Source of the DNA: JAUIIK01 sp963745675
GTDB taxonomy: Bacteria; Chloroflexota; Chloroflexia; Thermomicrobiales; CFX8
DNA length: 64,000 bases
Assembly (NCBI GenBank): GCA_963745675.1
Contig: CAVUYM010000009.1
Coordinates: 558,001-622,000, forward strand
Direction: 5' to 3'
In this document: positions 28,296 to 38,697 of the stretch, piece after piece
How positions within the stretch are numbered: the stretch's first letter is position 1
Layout of the letters: each line of letters opens with the position of its first letter
The notes under the pieces: generated by a model
What the model was told of the DNA's origin: nothing
Database searches by the model: none
What the model saw: only the letters and a program-made list of their open reading frames with translations
Program-made: the position numbers and the translations under genes

Positions 28296-29123
28296 TTGAG
28301 CGAAGCGAGTCGAGAGGATGAACACTACGACATCAACGACCCGGTCAAGATTCAGGGGCGTGACGAGGTCTATCCTCAGCGACCGGAGTCTGGCGGCGTT
28401 GCGTCTCAGACGAGCGTTGGACGGCACTCGGCGGCGGCCAGCAAACCCTACTTGCGCCCGGGGCAGGAGCCGGGCGTTATGCTCGGGCGATCGCGAGGTA
28501 CCGGCCCGATTGGAAAGTCGTAGCCGGTGATCTCAGTGCCCGAGCGGTCGAGGAGGCTACCCGCATCGGTGGCGGACCCGAGTACAGCGAATTCGATGTG
28601 GAGGATATTCCGTTTGATAGCCGCACATTCGACTCCGTCGTCTTCTTCGATCTGCTCGAACATGTGCCGAACCCGAAACTATTGATGACGGAGTCTTTGC
28701 GGGTGCTGCGGCCGGGCGGGAGATTGCATTTCTTCGTCCCGCTGGAAGCTCAGCCCAGAACGTTGTACAGCTTGCTCGCGGGCGACCGGCCGATTCCGAT
28801 CCATGGCTGGAAGCACGATCACGTTGGCCATATCCAGCGATTTCGGGATAGCGACGTTCTCAGGCTCGTCTGGCAGGCCGGGTTCGAAGTTGAACAAATC
28901 GACTATTCCTTCCACCTCATCGGGCAAGTGCACGACATCCTCGACTACTGGCAGCGCGAGCGAAATCGCGAAGGCTCCGGGATATTGCCGCTACCGAGTC
29001 GTAAACTTGATCTGTCGTGCCGCGTTCGTACTAACCTGGAGGGGAGCCTATCTCGAGGACAGGCTCTACGATGGCGCGGTGTTCGCGTCGGGGCTGCACG
29101 TGACGGCGCGACGGAAGGGTTGA
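28296..29123 (+). CDS. class I SAM-dependent methyltransferase, frameshifted
   Basis: About 275 residues across three frames. After an early piece (DINDPVKIQGRDEVY), a further frame gives the SAM motif LLAPGAGAGRYARAIARY and VVAGDLSARAVEEA, leading in frame into EDIPFDSRTFDSVVFFDLLEHV and LRVLRPGGRLHFFVPLE. A last change near 29015 gives LTWRGAYLEDRLYDGAVFAS and the stop at 29123. It has Methyltransf_11 architecture. The substrate is unknown; it sits between a HAD phosphatase and the hut genes on the same strand. Confidence 0.75.
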
Positions 29124-29172
29124 CATTCGGGAATCGTAGACGGCCAGCGACGACACGAAAGCGGCGCAAATT

Positions 29173-30667
29173 ATGGATCAGCCCGACGCCGATGTAGCAA
29201 TTGATGGTCATTCACTAACACTCAATTCGATAGAGAGTGTCGCCCGGCGCGGCGCTCGGGTCAGTCTCGCGCCGGCTGCTATTCCGACGCTGAATGCCTC
29301 GCGAGAGGCTGTCGAGCGAATCGCCGCCGCAGGAACGCCAACCTATGGCGTCAACACCGGGCCTTGGGGCGCTGAGCAACCGCGCGATCGACGCGTCAGA
29401 TCTGCAGACGCTCCAACACAATCTGCTGAGAAGCCACGCCTCGGGGAGCGGACCTCCGCTTTCGATCGAGGTTGGCCGGGCGACGTTGCTCATCCGTGCA
29501 AACTCGCTCGCGCTCGGTTACTCCGGGGTTCGCGTTGAGGTCGTTGAGCGAATGCTGGACCTGCTAAATGCAGGTATCACTCCGCTGATTCCATCCCAGG
29601 GTTCACTCGGAGCAAGCGGTGATCTCGCGCCGCTCGCTCATCTCGGTCTCGCGTTGACCGGAGAGGGGCGGGTGCTCGATTCGGATGGCACGAGCCGTCA
29701 GGCCGCGAGCGTTCTCGAAGCTGCCGGTATCGCGCCGTTGGTGTTGCAATCAAAAGAGGCGCTGGCGCTCATCAACGGCACGGCGGTGATGGCTGGGTTG
29801 TCCAGCTCTGGCGCTCATAGACGCGAAGCGCTTGCTACAGAGCGCGATTCTCATTGCGGCACTGTCATCGTTGGCCATCGGTGCGCGTCGAGAGCCATTT
29901 GACCGCGCGGCTGCATGATGCCCGTGCGCACCCTGGACAGCGAAAAGTGGCGGAGGTGATACGAGACCTGCTTGGACCGCTTTCCGAGGCGGAGCGGGCA
30001 ACGTCGCGCGTTCAGGACCCATACTCGATTCGCTGCATGCCACCGGTCGTTGGTGCCGTGCTTGACGCGCTGAAGCCGCTTGCATCGGCGCTGACGATCG
30101 AAATGAATGCGGCGACCGACAATCCGCTCATCTTCTCCGACGAGGACGAAGCGCTATCCGGTGGCAATTTCCACGGCCATCCGCTTGCGCTGCCGATCGA
30201 ATACGCAAAGATCGCCATCGCGTCGCTCGGGACATTCACCGAGCGGCGAATTGCGTTGTTGATGGATGCGGAGGAATATGGTCTGCCCGCCTTTCTTGTC
30301 GCTAGATCCTGGTCTCAATTCCGGCTATATGATCGCCCACTACCTCGCCGCCGGACTGGCCGCCGAGAACAAGATTCTGGCCCATCCGTCGGCCGTCGAC
30401 TCGATTCCGACCTCGGCGAACATCGAGGATTTCAATAGCATGGGCACGACCGGCGCGCGCCATCTTGACGGACATCGTCCGCAACGTCGAGAAGATCGTT
30501 GCTGTCGAGGCGCTGTGTGCCGCTCAGGCGTGCGATCTGACGGGGCATCGCGCCCGACGGATGTGCTTGGCGAGGTGTATCGACTTATCCGCGAGCATGT
30601 GCCGATGCTTGAATCCGATAACCGAATAGTCGCCGACGATGTCGAGGCGATCACTGCAGGCTTGTGA
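29173..30667 (+). CDS. hutH: histidine ammonia-lyase, frameshifted
   Basis: About 495 residues, deaminating histidine to urocanate. The start piece MDQPDADVAIDGHSLTL reaches YGVNTG; a GGG-for-GG change near 29358 then gives LGALSNRAIDASDLQ. The MIO cofactor triplet is intact in GSLGASGDLAPLAHLG. Further changes near 29805, 30300, 30450 and 30530 join RVQDPYSIRCMPPVVGA (catalytic tyrosine region), NAATDNPLIF, DPGLNSGYMIAHYLAAGLAAE and TSANIEDFNSMG. All family landmarks are in order, so the enzyme is probably whole in the organism. It is followed by hutU. Confidence 0.9.
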
Positions 30668-30714
30668 AGAGTGGGCGAGCTGGCCGGCTTGATCGATTTG
30701 GAGGGCGAGCCGAT

Positions 30715-32371
30715 ATGAGTGCCAGGACTGTTCGAGCGCCGCGCGGAAGGGAACTGAGCTGCAAGGGCTGGCAGCAGGAAGCGGCGTCTGCGGATGCTGA
30801 TGAACAATCTCGATCCGGAGGTTGCTGAACGTCCCGAAGATCTCGTCGTCTACGGCGGGACTGGCAAGGCGGCTCGCAACTGGGAAGCCTTCGACGCGAT
30901 CGTCCGATCGCTGCGAGATCTCGAAGATGATGAGACATTGCTCGTTCAGTCCGGCAAGCCAGTCGGCATTTTCCGCACTCACGCCGATGCGCCGCGGGTG
31001 CTGATCGCGAATTCCATGCTGGTGCCGCAGTGGGCCACCTGGGAGGAATTCTGGCGGCTTGAAGGACTCGGATTGACGATGTACGGCCAGATGACCGCCG
31101 GATCGTGGATCTACATCGGCACCCAGGGCATCCTCCAGGGTACCTACGAAACGTTCGCCGAACTGGCCCGCCAGCACTTCGATGGCTCGCTCGAAGGCCG
31201 CATCGTCCTGACGGCTGGCCTGGGCGGCATGGGCGGCGCTCAGCCGCTGGCCGTCACGATGAACGGCGGCGTTTGCCTCGTCATCGAGGCTGACCCGGAG
31301 CGCGTCGAGCGGCAGAGTGCGAACGCGCTACTGCGACGAACTGGCGGGATCGATTGAAGAGGCGGTCGCGACGGCGCAACGCTGGAAGGAATCTGGCGAG
31401 GCGCGCTCGGTCGCTGTCGTCGGCAATGCAGCCGAAGTGTTGCCGGGGCTCGTCTGCAAGCGGATTTGTGCCAGATGTCGTGACCGATCAGACTTCGGCT
31501 CACGATCCGCTTGATGGTTACATCGTTCCCGAGATGACGCTGGACGATGCCACGCTGCTGCGCCGGAGCGATCCGGAACACTATCTCAGCCGATCGAGGC
31601 GGGCGATGGCCGATCACGTTCGGGCAATACTCGATCTTCAGGAGCGTGGCGCGGTCGCCTTTGACTACGGCAACAACCTGCGCGGGCAGGCCCAGCAAGG
31701 CGGCGTCGAAAATGCATTCGATTACCCTGGCTTCGTGCCCGCATTTGTCCGCCCGCTCTTTTGCGAGGGCAAGGGACCGTTTCGATGGGTGGCGCTCTCC
31801 GGGGATCCGGATGACATTCTCGCGACCGATCGAGGCGCTGATGGAATTGTTTCCGGAGAACGAGGCGCTGCATCGCTGGCTGCACATGGCTCAGGATCGC
31901 GTCGAGTTTCAGGGACTGCCAGCCAGAATCTGCTGGCTGGGATACGGCGAGCGTCATCTGGCCGGACTGGCATTCAACGAGCTCGTTCGCAGCGGCAAGG
32001 TGAAGGCGCCGATCGTGATCGGGCGCGATCACCTCGACGCTGGTTCAGTTGCGTCTCCCTATCGGGAAACCGAAGCTATGCGAGATGGGTCGGACGCGAT
32101 CGCCGACTGGCCGATCCTGAACGCCCTGCTCAATACAGCCTCGGGCGCAACCTGGGTGTCGGTCCATCACGGCGGCGGAGTCGGGATGGGGCTGTCGATT
32201 CACTCCGGCATGGTCGTCGTCGCGGACGGCACCGATGACGCTGCCAGGCGACTGGAGCGGGTGCTAACGAGCGATCCCGGCACCGGTGTCATGCGGCACG
32301 CTGATGCGGGATACGAGCGTGCAGTCGCGCACGCCCGTGCGACGGGCATGAAGCTCCCGATGATCGACTAG
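30715..32371 (+). CDS. hutU: urocanate hydratase, frameshifted
   Basis: About 550 residues, the NAD-dependent second step of histidine breakdown. The start ATG at 30715 gives MSARTVRAPRG and WQQEAA; after an early change come LVVYGGTGKAARNWEAFD, MTAGSWIYIGTQGILQGTYE and GGMGGAQPLAVTMNGG (NAD loop). The frame changes near 31310, 31460 and 31830. The late part has DPLDGYIVPEM, AFDYGNNLRGQA, GLPARICWLGYGERH (active-site cysteine) and the ending GVMRHADAGYERAVAHA. It lies 48 bases after hutH. No hutI, hutG or hutF is in the window. Confidence 0.9.
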
Positions 32372-32460
32372 TTCTCAATTCCGTAGGATTCTCGACCGGA
32401 GCTGGCCGGTCGAGTCCAGATCCGGAGTGGATATGAGAGCGATACGAAAGCAGGGAAATT

Positions 32461-34002
32461 ATGGCTCGGGCGCTACTCAGCGTTTCGGATAAGTCCGGGA
32501 TTGTCGATGCTGGTCGCCGAGCTGGCGCAGGCGCGGGTTTGGAACTCGTTGCAACGGGCGGTACCGCGCAAGCCCTGCGCGAGGCGGCCTGGACGTCGTC
32601 GAAGTGAGCGACCTGACCGGATTCCCCGAGATCTTGGACGGTCGGGTAAAGACGCTGCATCCCGCGATTCACGGCGCGCTGCTCGCTCGCCGAGACGATC
32701 CCGATCACGTCGAGACGCTGCGCGAGCACGAGATCGACACGATCGATGTGCTTGTCTCGAATCTCTACCCCTTCTCCAGCGTCGTCGCTGATCCGGACGT
32801 GAGTCACCACGATGCGATTGAGAACATCGACATCGGCGGCCCCGCGATGCTACGGGCGGCGGCCAAGAACTATGAGGGCGTCGTCGTTCTGGTCGATCCG
32901 GACGACTATGAAAGCGTTATCGGGGCGATTGAAGCTTCAGGTTTAGCGGGCGTCGACAGCGCCACACGACGGCGACTGGCGGCTCGGGCATACGGCCACG
33001 TCAGCGCCTACGACAGTCTGGTGGCCGAATACCTGCGTGGCGATGATCCGGCATTTCCGCCTGAGATCTCCGTTGCCGGGAAGATCGTCAACGTGGCCCG
33101 TTACGGCGAAAATCCGCATCAACAGGCGGCGATCTACCAGCGCTCATCCGTCGGTCCAGCACGAGGGATTGCGACCTGGTCAGTCCATGAAGACAAGGAA
33201 CTTTCCTACAACAATTACCTCGACGCCAGCGCCGCGTGGGGATGTGTGATGCAGTTCGACGGCCCGGCAGCGGTAATGGTGAAGCACACATTGCCATGTG
33301 GCGTTGGTATAGCCAGCTCGTTGGCAGAAGCCTATGAACTGGCGTTGAGCGGCGATCCGGTCTCAGCATTCGGCGGGATTCTCGCCTTCAACCAGCAGGT
33401 GACATTGGAAGCTGCTGAAGACCGTCGGCAGGCAGCGCCTCGATATCATCATCGCGCCAGGCTACGAGGATGATGCGCTGGAGTATCTGGCTCGCCGATC
33501 GAATCGGCGCATCATCATTGCGCCCGGCGAGGCTGCCGAATCGAGTTGGGATGTGCGCTCGATTCCCGGCGGACTTCTCGTCCAGGAACCGGATCCAGGG
33601 CGGGAAGAGTGCGGCGAATTGGAAGGTCGTGACCGAGCGTGATCCGACGGAGAGCGAGATGGACTGCCCTCAAGCTCGCCTGGCAGGTCATCCCCTGGGT
33701 GAAGTCGAACGCGATCGTTCTTGCGCGTGCAGAACCGCATCGTCGGAATCGGCGCGGGCCAGCCTAATCGGCTGGAGAGCGTCAACATCGCGGCGCGCGT
33801 AGCTGGTGACGCAGCGCGAGGAAGCGTCCTCGCAAGCGACGCCTATTTCCCTTTTGCGGACGGGCTACTGGCAGGAGTTGAAGCGGGTGCGACAGCTGTC
33901 ATCCAGCCCGGTGGTTCGGTGCGCGATGCTGAGGTGATAGCAGCAGCCAACGAGGCTGGCATAGCGATGGTCTTCAGCGGCGAACGTCATTTCCGACATT
34001 AG
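32461..34002 (+). CDS. purH: bifunctional AICAR transformylase/IMP cyclohydrolase, frameshifted
   Basis: About 510 residues, the last two steps of IMP synthesis. The IMPCH part starts MARALLSVSDKSGIVD and, after small frame changes before 32600 (including a missing G in GAGGCGGCC), reads DLTGFPEILDGRVKTLHPAIHGALLARR. The AICARFT part has RYGENPHQQAAIYQ, ELSYNNYLDASAAWG, VKHTLPCGVGIA and GDPVSAFGGILAFN. After changes near 33430, 33600 and 33720 it ends with VASDAYFPFADGL-type residues, TAVIQPGGSVRD and the closing MVFSGERHFRH. The start follows CAGGGAAATT. Confidence 0.92.
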
Positions 34003-34588
34003 AAAATTCGAGTCGCGATCCAGCGGCCCAGTCGCTCAAAGTCACGAAGTCTGGTCCGCCACGCGGACGGTGAACCGCAGCTCGAGCGCCTGGGTGATAG
34101 ACGCCTGCCAGGTAGCGGTTGTTCCATGCAATGGGAGCGGCGGCGCTGTTCCGCACTGTCAATGGATGGGGTTGGATTTTGCCGAGGCTCTTCAGCGCGA
34201 CGGCACCAAGCGCGACGACGAGAAGTGGATCGACGACGTCGATCTGCGATTCAAGCCAGCTGCGGCAGTTGGAGATTTCTCCCGCTTTGGGCGGTCGATT
34301 GCGGCCCTGGGAGTCAAGCGGGTTGCAGAGAACGGCGTTCGTGATGAAGATGTTTTGTCGCTCCCAGCCAGCGGCCTGAATAAGCCGGTCGAGACGCCGG
34401 CCGGATTCATCGCCTCCAAAAGGCACACCGGATTGACCGGCGCCATGGCGTCCCGGCGCTTCGCCGATGAGCATGACATCCGCGTCGATCGGTCCATTCA
34501 GGTGCGACAGGACGCGGATTTGCCCATCCATTGCAGCACATGTGCGGCAGGCTTGAGCGCCAGCGACGAGGCGTTCGAATTCTCTAGC
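33974..34588 (-). CDS. uracil-DNA glycosylase-family protein (family 4/5-like)
   Basis: About 200 residues. Motif A is LIGEAPGRHGAGQSGVPFGG; the GGDESGRRLDRLI continuation is closer to family 5 than to family 4. Fe-S cysteines are likely ACRTCAAM at the start, LCNPL and SNCRSW; the late motif VYHPGARAAVHR keeps its histidine. The in-frame ATG at 34531 would lose the first two cysteines, whereas the open frame upstream (REFERLVAGAQACRTC) supplies them but has no clear start codon, so an indel near 34590 is likely. It removes uracil from DNA. It is the last gene of a six-gene minus-strand run and overlaps purH convergently. Confidence 0.8.
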   Translation of the reverse strand, partial: AREFERLVAGAQACRTCAAMDGQIRVLSHLNGPIDADVMLIGEAPGRHGAGQSGVPFGGDESGRRLDRLIQAAGWERQNIFITNAVLCNPLDSQGRNRPPKAGEISNCRSWLESQIDVVDPLLVVALGAVALKSLGKIQPHPLTVRNSAAAPIAWNNRYLAGVYHPGARAAVHRPRGGPDFVTLSDWAAGSRLEFSNVGNDVRR

Positions 34589-35209
34589 GGCTCCGGGTCA
34601 ACGGATTCGAGGATCAGGACGAGCCGGTCGTATTCGCGACGCATCAGCCGGGCGAGTAGACGGCAGGCGTCGTTCAACCACGCATGGTTATCGTCAAGTG
34701 CAGCTGTCAACCCAGCGCAGATGCGCGGCGATGAGTTGCTCGGAGTTCACTTCGCCCTGGAACGCCAGCAAGGCCGACAGATAATCTGGTCCCTTGCAGA
34801 ACCTGCGCGACTTCGATCGGCATCACACGGCTGCACGCCAAAGTGCAGTGGGACCGGCAGCGGCGGTAGCGAGTGGCGGATTCCTGCCTTGAGTCGAGTA
34901 GCCGACGGCGGCGGCGCGAAACACTGTGCGCAGGACATGATCAAGTTCGGGATGACGCCGGTAAACATCATCATCGTCGCTCTCGGCCGTGCCGCGACGA
35001 ACGGCCCGTCTGCCTTGATCGATCGCGCCCGTCTCGCCGAATGCGACGACGGCATATGCATTCCACTCTTCGTTTATTCGCGCTCGGACCAATTCACCCA
35101 ATTGCGGCAGGTGATGCAGACGGTCGCTTTCGGCGAGGAAGCCGATTGTGCTGGTTTCGATGACCTCGCCGTGCCGTAGCGTCACCGGTTGATTAGACGA
35201 AGCGACCAC
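34498..35209 (-). CDS. HAS-barrel protein (HerA/ATP synthase barrel type), frameshifted
   Basis: About 200 residues. The N-terminal 80 form the barrel seen before HerA-type ATPases: GEVIETSTIGFLAESD, AYAVVAFGETGAIDQGRRAV and RRHPELDHVLRTVF. The C-terminal part recovers DYLSALLAFQGEVNSEQLIAAHL and ARLMRREYDRLVLILES in other frames (changes near 34930, 34800 and 34710). The start is the GTG at 35209, overlapping the nurA stop by 17 bases. There is no ATPase domain: only the barrel and a helical tail are present. The 3' end is uncertain and may lie near 34590. It probably works with NurA in DNA-end processing. Confidence 0.7.
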
Positions 35210-36393
35210 GTTTGCTGCCGTCCTTTCCCGTGTATGTCAGCACGATATCGTGGCGCGCAAGCTCGCGCTCGATAGCGATTTCCATGAGCAAGCGATCCGA
35301 AGTGCTCAGCACCGCCTTCTCATGCGCTTCCTGCAGCGCGACCGGATAGCCTCGACCGCGTTCGCACTGATCGAAGATGACACTGTGGACGAGATCGAGC
35401 TGTTCTGGTGACTGGCTAACCCAACGAGGGATCTCAACCCGCCCGATCTCGGTCCCGACGTTGAGATAGAAGTAGTCAATGCGAAGGTCGTCGCCCAGGC
35501 CGAGACGGTAGCGATCCAGGATTTTCGATGAGCTGGAGAAGATCGCCGAGCGTTCGCCGACATCGAGCTGTTCGATTTCCTCGAAGAAATAGCGATCGGT
35601 GACCTCAGGGATCACATCGCATGGCGGTACGCGCCCTTCCGTCGGTATGCGTCGCCGGCAATCGTCGCAATTGACCGGCAGACCCCTGCTCGGATAGTCG
35701 CAGCGTGCGATGCGCATGAGGTTGACGATCTCTCTCGAGCCTGGCGCGGAGACGTAGCTGGCAACTGGGATTCGCTGATCCTGGAGCTGCTGCATGGCCT
35801 CCAGAAATGGCGGCAACGCCCAGGCTGCAACGGGATCCGGCAGCGTTTCAAGCGACCAGAGGATGAGCGTCCCGTCTTGCAGCGCGACGGCGGGGCCGCC
35901 GCATCGACGAGCATGTTCGCGACCTCGAGCAATTCCTCGGCGGCGCGTTTTGGTCCGATAGTTGTGCCATTGACCGGGATATTGTGGACCGGCGCGCCAA
36001 TGACGAGATCTTCATCCCGAAAGCGCAGCTCGGGTTTGTTGTCGAGAATTGCCCGCGGCTTCTCGCCGTATTCGATCAGCACCCGGCCTGTATTGAGCAG
36101 GTAGTAGCGAGCTGGATTGTGGCGACTGGGCAAGATGAATGAGCCGTCCGTAGCTGCGACGGTGTATTCGCTGATAGCCGGAGGCTTCGGGGCTCGAGTT
36201 GAGAAATCCGTTTGTGGCGCTGGCAGCAGAGAATGTTGACTTGGCGTCCTGCAAGCGCGATTCCAGGTCGGCTCCGTCGTGGTCGCTGCCAGGTATCGCG
36301 CAGCACGTCGATGCGGTGTCCAAGATCGTCGCTCTCCAGCGCCTCGACCATGTCACTGATCTGATCGGCGATCAGCGCAAGGTCTAGCGTCAT
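35193..36393 (-). CDS. nurA: NurA-family nuclease, frameshifted
   Basis: About 395 residues. The start MTLDLALIADQISDMVEALE is followed by the NurA nucleotide/metal motif TVAATDGSFILPSRH after frame changes near 36270 and 36150, then ARYYLLNTGRVLIEYG and a further change near 35880 into TLILWSLETLPD and PPFLEAMQQLQDQRIPVASYVS. It ends with VEIPRWVSQSPEQLDLVHSV and CERGRGYPVALQEAHEKAVL, the conserved C-terminus. NurA is a 5'-3' nuclease that in archaea works with HerA at double-strand breaks. It is sandwiched between a DUF2342-type protein and the HAS-barrel protein in one run. Confidence 0.85.
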
Positions 36394-36433
36394 TGCCTGC
36401 CGCCCACGATCGTCAGCAGCGGTTTTTGACTGT

Positions 36434-37610
36434 TCATCGATGCGCTTGATCCAGGTCGTCGGGATGGTGAAGTTCATCGAGCGTTGGGATGTTTTCGCGG
36501 CGGAACCAGACCCGACGGGCGAAATCGTGGCCGCGTGCTTCGACGACATGGTCGATGAAGGCTTCGCCTAGCCGATATTGTTCGAGCTTGATGTCGAGGC
36601 CGGTAATTCGCGCGAAGATCTGTTCGGCCGGTGATCGCTGCGCCTGTCGACGCTCGAAGCGCGAGTGGATGACCTCGTAATCGTCGAGGAGATCATGGCC
36701 CACGGCGTTCATGATGTGGTTGGAATAGCCCTCGATGACTGCCATCAGGGCCTGCATTTCCGAAAACAGCTGCCGTTGCTCGCTGCTCATGACCAGCTCG
36801 ATCCACGAACCTGGTGTCTGGCGAGGACGACCTGGCGCGCTCCCAGAACATCTTGATCGCTTCGGTGCCGCGCTGGAGATATTCAACGTCGTCGGTCAAC
36901 AGGCTGAAGTAGCGCTCGAGCAGGTCATTCATCGCCGTTCGGACCCAGGGGTTGCATTCGAATTCGAAGGCGTGGGTCGCTTCATGGAGCGCAAGCCAGA
37001 GCCGGAACTGGTCGGCTGGAATCCCGAGCGAGCGTTCGACCCCGGCGATATTCGGTTGGACAAAGTAGAGCTTGCCGCTCGATGCCAATGGTTCGCGTCC
37101 TAGCAGCGCAAGATCGTACTGACCGAGAACTCTGCGGGCGAGATACCCCAGCATGAACCCGATCTCGGCGCTCAATACCGTCTGGTTGACGCCATTCCAG
37201 AGTTCTCCAAGCCGGCCCGGAAGGCTGGCGGAGTTGCCGAGCCGTTCGATCGGTTCGAACATGATTTTGAACGCGTCAACATTGGCTTCGATCCAATCAA
37301 CTCGATCAAAGGCGTAGACCATCTCGAGGTTGGAGGGGAGCTTCATGCCGGTGTAGTCGGAGATGAGCGGGATGGTTTGCTGGATCAACAGTCTTGTATT
37401 CGAAGATCGAGTTGCATCCGCACTGGCGCGGTGAGGCGAAAACCTCGATTCATCGAAGTCGCGATGGAGCGGACGCGGTTCCAGTCGATCATTTGGTCCG
37501 GATTCGCCGCTGACGCTCACTTTGCGCGCCTGCCATGCGGTCTAGCCGCCAACGACGGCTCCGGTGATGAGCCCGGCGGCCAGACGTCGGCGGGCCGGTG
37601 GAGATAATTG
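36434..37610 (-). CDS. DUF2342-type zinc metalloprotease-like protein, frameshifted
   Basis: About 390 residues. The N-terminus has a probable membrane span (AGLITGAVVGG) followed by IDWNRVRSIATSMNRGF. The body reads LPSNLEMVYAFDRVDWIEAN, MLGYLARRVLGQYDLALLG and the zinc motif WLALHEATHAFEFECNPWVR (HExxH), then after a change near 36830 ELVMSSEQRQLFSEMQALMA and YSNHIMNAVGHDLLDDYEVI. This matches the 'coenzyme F420 biosynthesis-associated' hydrolase group (DUF2342), whose activity is unproven. It lies 40 bases upstream of nurA. No F420 biosynthesis gene is in the window. The start is unresolved because of frame changes near 37400 and 37520. Confidence 0.78.
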
Positions 37611-37727
37611 GAATCAACGCAAGTCCTTTGCAGCCAAGGTCTGATCAAAGTCGTCCAATGATTATGGCTGATCCTCCGGACGGATTCATCCGGACGACGC
37701 AAACCGGGCTGTTAGCCTGGCGAAGTT

Positions 37728-38690
37728 CTACGGAGTTTGAAGGGCGATATCGAAGGCTAGAGCCAGGTCGCGATGCGGTTCGACGTCTCCGCCATCCGGC
37801 GCGATTTCTCGCCGTTCGCACCAACGCGGCAGCAGTCGCGCCAAGGCTTCCGCGCGGCCGATTGCCGACGGACGATCTCGAACGATTCCGTAGCCCAGCG
37901 CCAGCAGGTCGAAGAGTGCCATCGAGGGCGCGCTAGCCGGCAACAGCCGCGCCGGAAAACAGCGAGCCAGCGTCCAGATGCGATTGCGAGCGATGAGCTT
38001 GCGTTTGAACGCGCTGCCTTCACGCGCTGAAGCAGAATAAGCGTGGCGGGCAAGCGCCTCCGGTTGCCAGACGGGCGTCCCAGCCTCGGAGTTGCAGGCG
38101 GAAAGCAAGATCGACATCTTCCAGATACATGAAGAAGTGATCTGGGAATCCGCCGACATCGAGGAACGCTGACTCTGCGGTACGCCGCTGCGCCGCCGGA
38201 TGCGCCGAAGATCGGTTCAGGGTGCTCGTCACTTGTGCGCTGGCCCAACTATCCGATCGATGGCGACTCCATTTCGATGGATTTCGAATCCCAGCCGACG
38301 CGATGATCGAAGGATGCGCTTCGAAGACAAGCGTTCCGGCGACAGACGCCGAGGCGAGCAGATGCCATCGAAAGGTGCGACGATCTTCTCGACGAAATCA
38401 GGCTCGAGCGTCGTGTCGGGATTGACATAAACGATGACATCAGTCGTGGCGTGTCTGGGCGATGAGATTGGCAGCGTGGGCAAAGCCCGTGTTGCGGCGC
38501 AACGGCAGGTAGGAGTGGTCTGGATATGACTCGTAGCGCAGCGCGGGCGGAGCCATCAGTCGATGCGTTGTCGACGATGACGCGTATGGTGGGGAGAAGT
38601 TTGGTCGGCGAGGGAATGCGAGCAGATCCGGGCAGGTATCGGGCACCATTGAAGTTGACGATGCCGACAGTGACACAACGGATGGGGCGC
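37728..38690 (-). CDS. family 2 glycosyltransferase (rhamnosyltransferase-like), frameshifted
   Basis: About 320 residues in several frames. Seen in order: CVTVGIVNFNGARYLP, IRVIVVDNASTDGSA (nucleotide-sugar loop), RRNTGFAHAANLIAQT, VIVYVNPDTTLEPDFVEKI (DxD-like metal site), FGASGGAAAYRR, AFLDVGGFPDHFFMYLEDVDLAFRLQLRGW (acceptor and catalytic ED) and the C-terminal KRKLIARNRIWTLARCFP. GT2 enzymes of this kind add sugars to surface polymers. The exact start near 38690 is unclear; it abuts the stop of the gene upstream. No other cell-surface gene is nearby. Confidence 0.82.
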
Positions 38691-38697
38691 GAAGCGA

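Noticed and set aside
34070..35179. A 369-codon plus-strand open frame
   Set aside because: It is antisense to the UDG and HAS-barrel genes, whose motifs are clear on the minus strand even though broken by frame changes.
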